Assembly: GCA_963749535.1 (NCBI GenBank)
Contig: CAVVNF010000015.1
Location: forward strand, 1 to 64,000
Length of the DNA: 64,000 nucleotides
DNA from: Chersky-299 sp963749535
Lineage (GTDB): Bacteria; Actinomycetota; Thermoleophilia; RBG-16-64-13
Reading direction: 5' to 3'
In this document: positions 1 through 10,858 of the stretch, one piece after another
Numbering within the stretch: the first letter of the stretch is position 1
Layout: the number at the start of each line of letters is the position of its first letter
Made by a program: the position numbers and the translations under genes
The notes under the pieces: model-generated
Database searches by the model: none
Told to the model about the DNA's origin: nothing
What the model saw: the letters and a program-made list of their open reading frames with translations, nothing else

Positions 1-2
1 TC

Positions 3-95
3 GAGGAGCCTTCCGAAGAGAAGATCGCCGCGCTCCTTCTGCGCAGCCGGGCGCTGACCGCGGCCTTCCCGCTCTACCGGTCGCTGGCGGTCTGA
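3..95 (+). CDS. glyA: 3' end of upstream gene, probable serine hydroxymethyltransferase
   Basis: Only the last 30 codons are in the window, ending at TGA 93-95. The readable tail ends in RALTAAFPLYRSLAV. A terminal FPLY motif is typical of bacterial serine hydroxymethyltransferase, and glyA is often found just upstream of the atp operon in Gram-positive lineages. The stop codon shares one base with the ATG of the following dCMP deaminase, so the two are probably co-transcribed. The identification rests on a short tail and on context, so it is tentative. Confidence 0.5.
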   Translation, partial: EEPSEEKIAALLLRSRALTAAFPLYRSLAV

Positions 96-598
96 TGGTT
101 CTTCCGGCGGACAGTATGGATCCGGAGACCAGTCGGCCACTGCCCCCGACCCACCCGGCACGCCCCGGCTGGGAAGACTATTTCATGCAGATCGCGCGGG
201 TGGTCGCCACTCGTTCCACCTGCCTACGCAGGCAGGTGGGAGCGGTGGTGGTCAAGAACCGCCAGATTTTGGCCACGGGGTACAACGGTGTCCCTCGTGG
301 CCTCTGCCACTGCGACGAGCGGGGCTGTCTGCGCGACAGGCTCAACGTTCCCTCAGGGGAGCGCCACGAACTGTGCCGGGGATTGCACGCCGAGCAGAAC
401 GCCATCGTGCAGGCGGCCTATCACGGGGTGGCCATCCAGGCGGCCGAGATCTACTGCACGCATCAGCCTTGTGCCGTGTGCGCCAAGATGCTCGTGAACT
501 GCGACATCGCGGCCGTGTATTTTGCCGGGGAGTATCCCGACCAATTGGCCATGGAGGTCTTTCAGGAAGCGGGCACGCGGCTCGTCTTCATGGGCTGA
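95..598 (+). CDS. dCMP deaminase (ComEB family)
   Basis: A 167-residue zinc-dependent deoxycytidylate deaminase that makes dUMP for thymidylate synthesis. The zinc and catalytic signature is intact: HAE at residues 98-100 (His ligand and catalytic Glu) and PCAVC at 125-129 (two Cys ligands). The N-terminal half has the family pattern GAVVVKNRQILATGYNG. A Cys/His-rich insert (CHCDERGC, residues 71-78) may bind a second zinc, as in other ComEB-type enzymes. The ATG at 95 overlaps the preceding stop; a second in-frame ATG at 116 could instead be used. It lies between glyA and the atp promoter. Confidence 0.9.
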   Translation: MVLPADSMDPETSRPLPPTHPARPGWEDYFMQIARVVATRSTCLRRQVGAVVVKNRQILATGYNGVPRGLCHCDERGCLRDRLNVPSGERHELCRGLHAEQNAIVQAAYHGVAIQAAEIYCTHQPCAVCAKMLVNCDIAAVYFAGEYPDQLAMEVFQEAGTRLVFMG

Positions 599-613
599 CG
601 CCGTCCGATTTCC

Positions 614-642
614 TTGCAGCGGGAGGGGCAGCTGTCTATAAT
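614..642 (+). promoter_or_regulatory. sigma-70-type promoter of the ATP synthase operon
   Basis: TTGCAG (614-619) is followed after exactly 17 bases by a perfect TATAAT (637-642). Transcription would begin near 649-650, only about 8 bases before the first ATG at 658. The atp transcript should therefore have almost no 5' leader. This is the only good promoter between the deaminase gene and atpB. Confidence 0.75.
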
Positions 643-657
643 GCGAGCGTTCCGCGT

Positions 658-933
658 ATGAGCAAGGATCCCCTGCGCGACTACTCGCAGGTCATGAGTC
701 TAGGGTTTACGCTGGTTGCGTACGTCCTTGTCTTCACAGCCATTGGGTATGGGCTTGATCGTTGGCTGCATACAGCCCCATGGCTCATGGTCGCCGGGGT
801 CTTCGTGGGAGCGGGTTTCGGGTTCTTATACCTGGTGCGGATCCTGTTTTCGACCTCGTCCGGTGACAAGGATGGAGGAAAAGGAGCGCGCGACGACCGG
901 CAGGATGGGCCGGGCGGCCGTTCCAAAGGGTAG
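658..933 (+). CDS. atpZ: AtpZ/AtpI-type small membrane protein of ATP synthase
   Basis: A 91-residue protein with two predicted transmembrane helices (about residues 15-35 and 42-62) joined by the family-like turn GYGLDRW, then a charged Gly/Asp/Lys-rich tail. This matches the AtpZ (F0F1-ATPase subunit, DUF) family that opens many atp operons and is thought to help c-ring assembly or Mg2+ supply. The reading frame extends upstream, but ATG 658 fits the promoter at 614-642. Its 3' end overlaps the start of the next gene. Confidence 0.7.
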   Translation: MSKDPLRDYSQVMSLGFTLVAYVLVFTAIGYGLDRWLHTAPWLMVAGVFVGAGFGFLYLVRILFSTSSGDKDGGKGARDDRQDGPGGRSKG

Positions 934-1303
934 TGGGCTGGTAGTCGGGGAGGAAGCGCTGGAGCTTGTGCTCGTGTCTGTGGCCGTTGGTCTGGCGCTG
1001 GCGGTCGCCTATCATTTCCTCTCAGTCCGGCTGCAAAGCTGGTTCTCTCGGTACAGCGCGGTCTTGCTGCCGCTCGTATTCGTGGTAGGTTTCCTGATAC
1101 GGCTCGTCGTGTTGGCGGCTGTACTGGTGGCGGTGGCGTTATGGAGTCCGCTGAACGTCGTGGCGGTCGCGCTGTCCTTCATAGGTTTGTTCACGGTGTT
1201 GACAGGCTTCTGGCTCTATAGGATGGCCACGAGAGGTCGCAAGACTCCGCCCGGGGCGGGTGGCACCTCTCAAGGCTCGGTGGGAGACACAGATGCAAGC
1301 TGA
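872..1303 (+). CDS. atpI: ATP synthase subunit I (AtpI-like)
   Basis: A membrane protein of about 143 residues with a long N-terminal hydrophobic stretch (ELVLVSVAVGLALAVAY), a second containing VVGFLIRLVVLAAVLV, and a third, FIGLFTVLTGFW. Its position between atpZ and atpB, its size and its topology fit the ATP synthase I family, a c-ring assembly chaperone. ATG 872 lies inside atpZ; later GTG codons are possible starts. The end overlaps atpB. Sequence conservation in this family is low, so the assignment leans on position. Confidence 0.65.
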   Translation: MEEKERATTGRMGRAAVPKGSGLVVGEEALELVLVSVAVGLALAVAYHFLSVRLQSWFSRYSAVLLPLVFVVGFLIRLVVLAAVLVAVALWSPLNVVAVALSFIGLFTVLTGFWLYRMATRGRKTPPGAGGTSQGSVGDTDAS

Positions 1304-2087
1304 AGCGGGAGCGAACAAGATCGTCCAGGCTCTGGGTGAGCTGAACGTGCAGACGATCGTCCACATCCCCAAGGTGGGCCCGTTCGATTTCTCCATCAGC
1401 AACGCCGTCATCTACATGTGGGTCTCGGCCCTGATCGTTTTCGCCTTCTTCTTCATTGTCGCGCGCAGGCTGAAGAAGCAGCCGGACGGGTTACAGGTGG
1501 TGGCCGAGATCCTGCTCAACTTCGCGACGGGGCATCTCACCGGACAGATCGGCGAGAAGGGCAAGAAGTACTACTACCTGATCCTCACCATCTTCTCGTA
1601 CATCCTGGTGACCAATCTGGTGGGCCTCATCCCGAAGCCGGAAGTACTGCAACCTTACACGCCCACGGCGAACATCAACGTCACTTTTGGGATGGCGATC
1701 GTGGTCTTCGTCATGACCCAGTACCAGGGCTTTCACCGGCACGGAGTGGGGGGCTACATGAAGTCGTGGCTCACCCCGCCCGGAGTGCCGAAGATCTTGG
1801 TCGCACCGCTCAACGCCATCTTCTTCATCGTCCATTTCATGGGCGAGTTCTTCAAGCCCCTTTCGCTCGCGGTCCGGCTTTTCGGCAATACCATTGCCGG
1901 GCACCTGATCATCCTCGTGATGCTCGGTCTGCTCCTGCAGTACGCCAGCGCGATCGTGATCATTCCGGCGGGACTCTTCGTAGTGATCATGATGGGATTC
2001 GAGGTCTTTGTCGCCTTCATCCAGGCTTACATATTCTCTCTGTTGTCCGTTGTGTACATAGAAACCGCGATATACGCTGGCCACTAA
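1293..2087 (+). CDS. atpB: ATP synthase subunit a
   Basis: A 264-residue polytopic membrane subunit forming the proton half-channels beside the c-ring. The essential arginine is present at residue 195 in LSLAVRLFGN, followed by the conserved helix GHLIILVML. ATG 1293 is preceded by GGGAGA and overlaps the end of atpI. A longer start at 1260 is possible but lies within atpI. Length and helices are normal for bacterial AtpB. Confidence 0.95.
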   Translation: MQAEAGANKIVQALGELNVQTIVHIPKVGPFDFSISNAVIYMWVSALIVFAFFFIVARRLKKQPDGLQVVAEILLNFATGHLTGQIGEKGKKYYYLILTIFSYILVTNLVGLIPKPEVLQPYTPTANINVTFGMAIVVFVMTQYQGFHRHGVGGYMKSWLTPPGVPKILVAPLNAIFFIVHFMGEFFKPLSLAVRLFGNTIAGHLIILVMLGLLLQYASAIVIIPAGLFVVIMMGFEVFVAFIQAYIFSLLSVVYIETAIYAGH

Positions 2088-2119
2088 CTAGCTTCAATCC
2101 AGGAACAAGGAGGAAAAGA

Positions 2120-2353
2120 ATGGACGCTCCCACTGCCGCCAGACTCGCCGCCGGTATCGGCATGGGTCTGGCTACGCTGGGCCCTGGCATCGGCATCGGG
2201 CTGCTCACCGGCCGCACGTCGGAAGCCATCGCGCGGCAACCGGAGGCGTCGGGCGACATCCGGACGGCCTTCATCATCGGTCTGGCTCTGGCGGAAGCCC
2301 TTGCCCTGTACGCGTTCGTCATCGCAATCATCCTGCTGTTCGTTGTCAAATAG
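2120..2353 (+). CDS. atpE: ATP synthase subunit c, proton type
   Basis: A 77-residue helical hairpin with the polar loop ARQPEA (38-43) and the ion-carrying Glu59 in LALAEALALYAF. Sodium c-rings have Gln in the first helix and Glu-Ser/Thr in the second. Here the positions are Ile (GPGIGIG) and Ala, so this is a proton-type c-ring. A strong ribosome-binding site, AAGGAGG, lies 6-7 bases before ATG 2120, which suits the high c-subunit stoichiometry. Confidence 0.95.
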   Translation: MDAPTAARLAAGIGMGLATLGPGIGIGLLTGRTSEAIARQPEASGDIRTAFIIGLALAEALALYAFVIAIILLFVVK

Positions 2354-2412
2354 GGTAGCCCGCGAGTTGAAAGCGGGCGCCCGGCGGACGCGCCGGAGAG
2401 GCCGGTAAAAGC

Positions 2413-2919
2413 ATGCAGATATTTAGCATAAATCCGGGGCTGTTCATCTGGTCGGTGATCACCTTCCTGATCCTGGTCGGCGCGCTCTACAAGTTCGCGT
2501 TCAACCCGCTGATGAGGTTGCAAAAGGCCCGTCAGGAGGAGATTCATCAGTCGATCGTGAGCGCGGAGCAACTGCGTAACGAAGCTCAGGATCTTCTCGC
2601 CAACTACAAGCGGCAGATGGCCGAAGCCAGACAGCAATCTGAAGCCATTCTGGATCGGGCACGCAAGCTGAGCGAAACGAGCAAGGCCGAAGTCCTGGAG
2701 GAAGCCAGGGTCCAGGCCGAAGCCACCCTTGCGAGGGCGCGCGAGCAGATCGAACGGGACACCACGCAGGCACTCCAGAAGATCAGGGAAGAGGTGGCCG
2801 ATCTCACCATCGCCGCCACGGAAAGGGTCACGCGCAAGAGCTTGACGGGAGAAGATCAGCTTCGGTTGGTCCAGGAAGCCATAAACGAGATCGACCTGAG
2901 CAAGGTCAGCGAGAATTAG
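2413..2919 (+). CDS. atpF: ATP synthase subunit b
   Basis: A 168-residue peripheral-stalk subunit with one N-terminal membrane helix (about residues 8-28, GLFIWSVITFLILVGALYKF). A long charged amphipathic coiled coil follows, rich in Ala, Glu, Arg and Gln. Only one b-type gene is present, so the stalk is probably a homodimer. It lies between atpE and atpH as in most bacterial operons. Confidence 0.93.
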   Translation: MQIFSINPGLFIWSVITFLILVGALYKFAFNPLMRLQKARQEEIHQSIVSAEQLRNEAQDLLANYKRQMAEARQQSEAILDRARKLSETSKAEVLEEARVQAEATLARAREQIERDTTQALQKIREEVADLTIAATERVTRKSLTGEDQLRLVQEAINEIDLSKVSEN

Positions 2920-2932
2920 GAGAGCGGGACCG

Positions 2933-3505
2933 TTGAGCGAAGGCAAGGTCGCCCGAGTGTACGCAAGAGCCCTCTACCAGGCGGCGGACGAAGAAGGCCG
3001 CGTGGATGCCGTGCGCAGCGACCTTGGCGACTTCGTGCACGCGGTGGAGACATCCGCGGAGCTCAAGCAGTTCCTTGTGGCTGAGGGTGTGTCGGACCTC
3101 GACAAGAAGCAGGTGCTCCTGGAGCTGACTGAAGGCGGCGACGACCTGGTGCGTAACTTCCTGCGCATGTTGGTGGACAAGAGCCGCGAGAGCGCGCTCG
3201 CGGAGACGTATCAGGCTTACGTGGACCTGGTGGAGCGAGCGGCGGGTCTGGTGCACGTGGAGGTTGTGTCGGCCGTCCCGCTGACGCGGGAGCTGCAGCA
3301 AGCTCTCAAGAGCAAGATCGAGTCCTCTCTGCACAAGACCGTCGAGCTCGCTATGACGGTGGACGAGGACGTGTTGGGCGGGCTGAAGCTCCGCATAGGC
3401 GGCCGGGTGGCTGACGCCAGCGTGCGTTACCGGCTGGAGAAGCTCCGCGAATCGTTGATCAGCCCTATGGCTAGCATGGAGGGTTCAGTTGAAGCTGCGT
3501 CCTGA
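2933..3505 (+). CDS. atpH: ATP synthase subunit delta
   Basis: A 190-residue subunit that joins F1 to the b stalk. It begins VARVYARALYQAA, the usual OSCP/delta start, and has the C-terminal pattern EDVLGGLKLRIGGRVADASVRYRLEKLRESL. The start is TTG at 2933, preceded by GGAG. The end overlaps atpA by 17 bases, implying translational coupling. Confidence 0.93.
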   Translation: MSEGKVARVYARALYQAADEEGRVDAVRSDLGDFVHAVETSAELKQFLVAEGVSDLDKKQVLLELTEGGDDLVRNFLRMLVDKSRESALAETYQAYVDLVERAAGLVHVEVVSAVPLTRELQQALKSKIESSLHKTVELAMTVDEDVLGGLKLRIGGRVADASVRYRLEKLRESLISPMASMEGSVEAAS

Positions 3506-5034
3506 GGAGATAACCAGCGTCCTTAAGTCTCGTATCAAGCAATACGAGGCGGGGGTGGATTTCCAGGAAGTGGGCACCGTGGTCCAGGTGGGCGACGGCG
3601 TTGCGCGTATCCAGGGGCTCGATAACGCGGTGGCCTCTGAGATGCTCGAGTTGCCCCACGATGTCATCGGCCTGGTGCTCAACCTGGAGGAGGACAGCAT
3701 AGGCGCCGTGCTCATGGGCGAAGATACCCTCATCAAAGAGGGCGATCTCGTGAAGCGCACGGGCAACGTGATCCAGGTCCCCGTCGGCGAAGCCCTCATC
3801 GGGCGGGTGGTGAATCCTCTGGGCGTGCCTTTGGACGACAAGGGCCCCATCGAGACCCAGAACTTCAGGCATGTGGAATTCAAAGCTCCCGGCGTCATCC
3901 GCAGGCAGCCCGTCAAGGAGCCCTTGCAGACCGGGATCAAGGCCATCGACTCCATGATCCCCATCGGGCGCGGACAGCGCGAGCTCATCATCGGCGACCG
4001 GGGCACCGGCAAGACGGCCATCGCCCTGGACACCATCATCAACCAAAAAGGCCAGGACGTGATCTGCATCTACGTCGCTATCGGCCAGAAGGCCTCCACG
4101 GTGGCCAGTCTGGTCGCGCGGCTGGAGGAGCACGGGGCGATGGACTACACCATCATCGTGATGGCCGGGGCATCGACGGGCGCTCCCCTGCGCTATATCG
4201 CTCCCTACGCGGGTTGCGCCATGGGCGAGTACTTCACGTACCAGGGCAAGCACGCCCTCTGCGTCTACGACGACCTCACCAAGCACGCGGACGCGTACCG
4301 GCAGATGTCCTTGCTGCTGCGGCGGCCACCGGGCCGCGAGGCTTTCCCGGGCGACATCTTCTACCTGCATAGCCGCCTGCTGGAGCGGGCCTGCAAACTG
4401 AGCGACAAGGAAGGTGGAGGATCGCTCACGGCGCTGCCGATCATCCAGACCCAGGCCGGGGACGTCTCGGCGTACATCCCTACCAACGTGATCTCGATCA
4501 CCGACGGCCAGATCTTCCTGGAGAGCCGACCTGTTCTACTCTGGGATCCGTCCGGCCATCAACGTGGGGATCTCGGTCTCCCGGGTGGGGGGCAACGCCC
4601 AGATCAGGGCCATGCGGAAGGTGGCGGGGACGCTGCGGCTCGACCTGTCGCAGTTCCGCGACCTGGAGGCCTTCGCCAAGTTCGGCTCCGAACTCGATCA
4701 GGACACGTTGAACACGCTGGCTCGTGGGGAGCGGCTGGTGGGGACGCTCAACCAGCCCCAGTTCATGCCCTGGCCGGTTGAGGACCAGGTGATGATCCTC
4801 TATTCGGCCACCCAGGGCTTCCTGGACGACATCCCGGTGGCTCAAGTGTCGCGTTTCAACGACATGCTGCGCAGCAACCTGACTACGGACCATCCCGAGA
4901 TCGGCCAGGATATCGCCGCCACCAAGGTGCTGAGCGATGAGAACGAAGCCAAGCTGCGTGCGGCTATCGAGGCGTTCAAGGAAGTCTGGAAGAGTGTCTC
5001 CGGCGAGGCGGCCGAGACGCCGAGCCTCCCGTAG
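3489..5034 (+). CDS. atpA: ATP synthase subunit alpha (one extra base)
   Basis: The regulatory nucleotide-binding subunit of F1, about 514 residues after frame correction. The Walker A motif GDRGTGKT is at residues 169-176. The frame breaks near residue 346: one extra C in the CC at 4526-4527 turns the conserved DLFYSGIRPAINVG segment out of frame, and reading resumes at GAC 4528. The downstream part is normal, including SRVGGNAQIRAMRKVAGTLRLD. Start is TTG 3489 inside atpH. Because the protein is essential and otherwise well conserved, the gene is probably functional. The extra base may be a consensus error or a recoding site. Confidence 0.9.
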
Positions 5035-5070
5035 AACGCGTGGCGACAGGTATCTAGCGGACAGGAAGAC

Positions 5071-5985
5071 ATGCCGGCCCAAAGAGACATCAAGCGCCGT
5101 ATCGTCTCCGTGCGGAACACGCGGAAGATCACCAAAGCCATGGAGATGGTGGCCGCGGCGCGCTTGCGGCGCGCCCAACAGCGAATCGAATCCGCCCGGC
5201 CTTACGCGCTGAACATGATGGAGTTCATCGCGGGGCTGGTGCGCTATCTGCAGGTGGACGTCGGCTCGTATCCGTTGCTCAAAGAGCACGAGAAGGTGCG
5301 GCGGGTCGCCGTGGTGGCACTTACGGCAGACCGCGGGATGTGCGGCGCCTTTAACTCGAACATCGTCCGCCGGGCGCTCGATCGAGTGCACGCGTACCAG
5401 GCACAAGGCATCGAAACCGACCTCATCGTCGCGGGACGCAAAGGCATTGGGACGTTACGCTTCCAGGGTTACAAGCCCCTGGCCACGTACATGGACATCA
5501 CCGATCGTTCGGCGTTTCTGGACGCCCAGGCTATCGCCCACCGGGTCGCCGACCTGTATGTGACGGAGAAGGTGGACCGCGTCCACTTGGTCTTCAACCG
5601 CTTCAAGAGCGCCATGGAGCAGTTCATCACGGACCAGGTGATCCTGCCCATCCAGGAAGAACTGGTGCCCGAATACACGCCGCAAGGCGCTGCCGCCCAT
5701 ATGGACTTCTTGTATCGAACCCTCGCCGGAGGAGATCCTGGCAGACCTTATCCCCACGTATCTGGAGATAACGATCTATCGGGCGCTGCTCGAAGGCATG
5801 GCGAGCGAGCACGGGGCGCGAATGACGGCGATGCGCAATGCCTCGGACGCCGCAGACGAGATGATCGACGAGCTGACCCTGGCGATGAACCGGGTGCGGC
5901 AGGCCTCCATCACCCAGGAGATCCTGGAAGTGGTGGCCGGTGCCGATGCCCTGTCCGGATGCACGAATGGAGGACACCTAAGGCG

Positions 5986-5989
<4 letters not shown>
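5071..5989 (+). CDS. atpG: ATP synthase subunit gamma (one extra base)
   Basis: The rotor shaft subunit, about 305 residues after correction. The N-terminal helix (RDIKRRIVSVRNTRKITKAM) and ADRGMCGAFNSN are typical. At 5716 a single extra C between TAT and GAA breaks the conserved YEPSPEEIL segment. The second frame then supplies the C-terminal rotor helix, with TAMRNASDAADEMI and NRVRQASITQEI, to TGA 5987-5989. No homopolymer is involved at this site. The stop overlaps the atpD start (ATGA). Confidence 0.9.
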
Positions 5990-7495
<1,506 letters not shown>

Positions 7496-7498
7496 GTC

Positions 7499-7941
7499 TT
7501 GGCTGAGGAACGAAGCACGTATCTGCGACTGGAGCTGGTCGCCCCGGCTGGTCCGGTGTACGAGGGCGACGTGGAGATGGTCGTCATGCCGGCGGTGACG
7601 GGCGAGATCGGCGTGCTGCCGCACCATGCGCCCTTGGTCGCGCAGCTCAGCTATCGGCCGCCTGCGGGCGTTGACCGCGGGCGGCGAGTGGCTCAACTTC
7701 GCCGTTTCCGAAGGCTTCGCCAAGGTGCAGTTCGACAAGGTGATCGTGCTCGGCGGACACTGCCGAGGAAGCCTCCAAGATCGATGTGCCAAGAGTCGAG
7801 CGGGCGCTGGAGCGAGCTACGAAACGACTGGACATGTACCGCCAGGGCATGGTCCCCGAGGGCGAGGAAGTCGACCCTTACCGGGAGACAACGGCCCTCA
7901 AGCGCGCCAAGAACCGGCTGAAAGTCGCCGAAATGGCTTAG
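7499..7941 (+). CDS. atpC: ATP synthase subunit epsilon (two extra bases)
   Basis: About 146 residues after correction. The N-terminal beta-sandwich is clear (LRLELVAPAGPVYEGDVEMVVMPAVTGEIGVLPHHAPLVAQL), as is a C-terminal helical hairpin (VERALERATKRLDMYRQG). Extra bases are placed at 7652 (T) and in the GG at 7752-7753. TTG 7499 lies 8 bases after GGAGG (7486-7490). It ends the atp operon and is followed after 11 bases by murA. Confidence 0.85.
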
Positions 7942-7952
7942 CGGCTGCATGC

Positions 7953-9248
7953 GTGGCTGAAGCGGCGGGAGCCCGCTTGATAGTGCACGGTGGCCGGCGC
8001 CTATCTGGTCAGGTCACTGTGTCGGGGGCGAAGAACTCTGCTCTCAAACTCATGGCGGCTGCGCTGTTGGCGCCGGGCACGAGCGTCCTCCACAACGTCC
8101 CGGCCATCCAGGACGTGAGCACCATGCAAGAGGTGCTCGAGCATCTGGGCGCGCGCGTGGAGTTCGCGAACGGCAGCATGAGCGTCGACACCACCGACGT
8201 GCAGTCGCAAGTAGCTCCCTACGAGCTGGTCCAGCGGATGCGTGCCTCCATCCAGATCATGGGGCCGCTCGTGGCCCGCTTCGGCCATGCCCGGGTGGCC
8301 ATGCCGGGCGGCTGCAACCTGGGGCCCCGCAAGATCGACATCCACCTGCGCGGACTTGCCGCCATGGGCGGGGTGGTCCGTTCAGGCCACGGCTTCGTCG
8401 AGGTGTCTGCGGATCAGCTGCGTGCGATCGACATGTTCCTCGACTATCCCAGCGTCGGTGCCACGGAGAACCTGCTGATGGCCGCCGTCCTAGCCGAGGG
8501 CACGACCACGCTGGAGAACGCGGCTCGCGAGCCGGAGATCGTCGATCTCTGCAAGTTCTTGGTGAGTATGGGCGCCGACATCGAGGGTGCCGGCAGCTCC
8601 ACATTGCGGATCACCGGGGTAGAAGAGATGCACCCGGCGGAGCACACGGTGCTGGGCGACCGCATCGAAGCCGGCACGTTCCTCATCGCGGGGGCGGTCA
8701 CCGGGGGGGAGGTGGAAGTCACCGGCATCAGCCCGCACGTGCTCGACCTCTTCCTCTCCAAGCTGCGGTCGATCGGAGTGCAGGTGCACGAGAACACTCG
8801 GAGCGTCAAAATCTGGGGCGATTCCGCTTCGTATGCCGGTGTCGACGTAGCGACCTTGCCATACCCCGGTTTTGCCACCGACCTGCAGGCACAGATGATG
8901 GTGCTGCTATCCTTAGCGCAGGGTGTCTCCGTGGTCACCGAGAACGTGTTCGAGAATCGTTTCGGTTTTGTGGACGAACTGGTGAGGCTGGGAGCGGACA
9001 TCCGGGTGAACGGCAACCATGCCGTCATCACCGGCGGTCGGTCGCTGTCCGGGGCCATCGTCCGCTGTCCAGACCTGCGGGCGGGCGCCGCGCTGGCCAT
9101 CGCCGGTCTGGCCGCGGAGGGTTGCACCGAACTGCGGGACGTGTTCCACATAGACCGCGGGTACGAGCGTTTCGAAGAGAAACTGCGTGCGCTGGGCGCC
9201 GACGTTGAGCGGCCCGAGATAGGGGCGGTCTTCTGCCCTCCTCAGTGA
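7953..9248 (+). CDS. murA: UDP-N-acetylglucosamine 1-carboxyvinyltransferase
   Basis: A 431-residue cytoplasmic enzyme of the first committed step of peptidoglycan synthesis (enolpyruvyl transfer to UDP-GlcNAc). The substrate motif SGAKNSALKLMAAALLAPG is near the N-terminus. The catalytic loop PGGCNLGPRKIDIHLRGL carries Cys121, so the enzyme should be of the fosfomycin-sensitive type. GTG 7953 is the likely start; TTG 7977 is an alternative. MurA directly after atpC is a common actinobacterial and clostridial arrangement. No frame disruption is seen. Confidence 0.95.
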   Translation: MAEAAGARLIVHGGRRLSGQVTVSGAKNSALKLMAAALLAPGTSVLHNVPAIQDVSTMQEVLEHLGARVEFANGSMSVDTTDVQSQVAPYELVQRMRASIQIMGPLVARFGHARVAMPGGCNLGPRKIDIHLRGLAAMGGVVRSGHGFVEVSADQLRAIDMFLDYPSVGATENLLMAAVLAEGTTTLENAAREPEIVDLCKFLVSMGADIEGAGSSTLRITGVEEMHPAEHTVLGDRIEAGTFLIAGAVTGGEVEVTGISPHVLDLFLSKLRSIGVQVHENTRSVKIWGDSASYAGVDVATLPYPGFATDLQAQMMVLLSLAQGVSVVTENVFENRFGFVDELVRLGADIRVNGNHAVITGGRSLSGAIVRCPDLRAGAALAIAGLAAEGCTELRDVFHIDRGYERFEEKLRALGADVERPEIGAVFCPPQ

Positions 9249-9279
9249 AATCTGGCCTGAGTTCGAGAATGGCGCGGAG

Positions 9280-10833
9280 ATGTTCGCCGTGCCGGAGCGG
9301 AGCGGACCGATGAGCGAAAAACGGTATACGGTCTACCCGGTGAAGCGGAAGCCCAAGTGGAAGCGGATCATTCTGTGGAGTCTGGTCGGTCTAGTGGTGC
9401 TGGTGCTGGCGGTGGGTGGAGGCTCCTATCTTTGGCTCAACCACGTGATCTCGGGCTCCCACACCAAGGACAAGAACATAATCGGGGCCCTTGGCAGCGG
9501 ACCGAGCACCACGCTCATCCCGACACCGAAGACAGGCATGAACATCCTCGTCCTCGGGTCCGATATCCGGCCTACCCTCCAGGCCGAGGGTCGCTCCGAC
9601 ACCATCATGCTCGTGCACGCTGACCCTACACAGAACTTCCTGTCCCTTCTCTCCATACCGCGGGATCTGTACGTGGACATCCCCGGCCACGGTAAGGCGA
9701 AGATCAACGCCGCCTACGCCGACGGAGGGGGAGCTTTGACCATCCAGACCGTGAAGAACCTCACCGGGATCGACGTGAATCAATACATGGAGATCGATTT
9801 CAACGCCTTCAAGGACATCACCAATACGATCGGCGGGGTCTACATCGACGTCGATCAACGCTATTACAACGACGATCCCACTTGGGAACTCATAAAGCTG
9901 TCGCCCGGGTATCAGCTACTCAATGGGAATGATGCCCTTGATTACGTGCGTTTTCGCCACGACCTCAACCTCGATTTCGGCCGCATGGAGCGACAGCAAC
10001 GCTTCCTGGACGCGCTACGCGAGCAGGCGATCGGGTGGAATCTGCCGTTGAAGCTCCCCGGGTACATCACCGCACTCTTCAAGAATGTGAGCACCACTCT
10101 GGGGACCAAGGACGTTATCAGTCTCGCCGCCTGGGGCGTGAAGCTGAACGGGGACCGCATACGCCAGGTGAGCATCATCGGGAACCCGGAAACGGTCGAT
10201 GGCCAGTCGGTGGTCGTCGCCAGCAGCCAGACCATCCGTCAAGCCGTCGAGGACTTCCTCACCCCGCCTTCCTCCTCGACTACCCAGGCCGGCACGACCG
10301 GAACGACCTCCGCCACCGGCGCCGAGACGACCACGTCGTCCACAGTGCCGTTCATCACCGACCCGGCCCAAATAGCCAACAGCCATCTCTGGTCCATCAT
10401 CGCGGCCGCGGCGCCGTTCAAGGTCGAGGCGCCAGGCTTTCTTCCTGACGGCTACAACTACGTGGACCGGCAACCCGCGGAGGGCCAGGGCGGCTCATAC
10501 AACATCCAGGTGGGTGGGGGAACGAAGCCGGCGATCAAGATTGTCTACCAGTTGACTCGCGAGGGCCAAGCGACCGACCAGTACCTGGGTATCATGGAGA
10601 CCAGTTGGACTTCGGCCCCCGCCGCCAGCAAAGGCCAGGAGGTCCAGCATGGCGGTGTCACTTTCACGATCGTGGGCACCAGCCAGAAGGTCGACCACAT
10701 CTGGTGGAAGAAGGACGGGGTGCTTTATTGGGTTTCGAACACCCTCAGCTATTACGCGAGCAAGAAAGATCTCCTCAAGGTGGCCGAGTCGATGATCACC
10801 ATCCCGACGACGGGAACAGCCTCTTCGGGGTAG
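9280..10833 (+). CDS. LytR-CpsA-Psr ligase with C-terminal DUF4367-like domain (paralogue 1)
   Basis: A 517-residue membrane-anchored protein expected to transfer undecaprenyl-linked glycopolymers to peptidoglycan. A basic N-terminus is followed by one membrane helix (about residues 30-52). The LCP domain has MNILVLGSD, GRSDTIMLVHADP, SIPRDLYVDIPGHGKAKINAAYADGG and DYVRFRHD. After a Thr/Ser-rich linker (about 328-358) comes a C-terminal domain of about 140 residues shared with the next gene. It contains GFLPDGY, TSWTSAPAA, VDHIWWKKDGVLYWVSNTLSYY and KVAESMI, resembling DUF4367-type modules. ATG 9310 may be the true start. Confidence 0.88.
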   Translation: MFAVPERSGPMSEKRYTVYPVKRKPKWKRIILWSLVGLVVLVLAVGGGSYLWLNHVISGSHTKDKNIIGALGSGPSTTLIPTPKTGMNILVLGSDIRPTLQAEGRSDTIMLVHADPTQNFLSLLSIPRDLYVDIPGHGKAKINAAYADGGGALTIQTVKNLTGIDVNQYMEIDFNAFKDITNTIGGVYIDVDQRYYNDDPTWELIKLSPGYQLLNGNDALDYVRFRHDLNLDFGRMERQQRFLDALREQAIGWNLPLKLPGYITALFKNVSTTLGTKDVISLAAWGVKLNGDRIRQVSIIGNPETVDGQSVVVASSQTIRQAVEDFLTPPSSSTTQAGTTGTTSATGAETTTSSTVPFITDPAQIANSHLWSIIAAAAPFKVEAPGFLPDGYNYVDRQPAEGQGGSYNIQVGGGTKPAIKIVYQLTREGQATDQYLGIMETSWTSAPAASKGQEVQHGGVTFTIVGTSQKVDHIWWKKDGVLYWVSNTLSYYASKKDLLKVAESMITIPTTGTASSG

Positions 10834-10858
10834 AATCTCTCCCCCATCCTGGAGGACC

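Noticed and set aside
2120..2353. Sodium-driven ATP synthase
   Set aside because: The c subunit lacks the Gln of helix 1 and the Ser/Thr after the carboxylate Glu; it has Ile and Ala. The ring is proton type.
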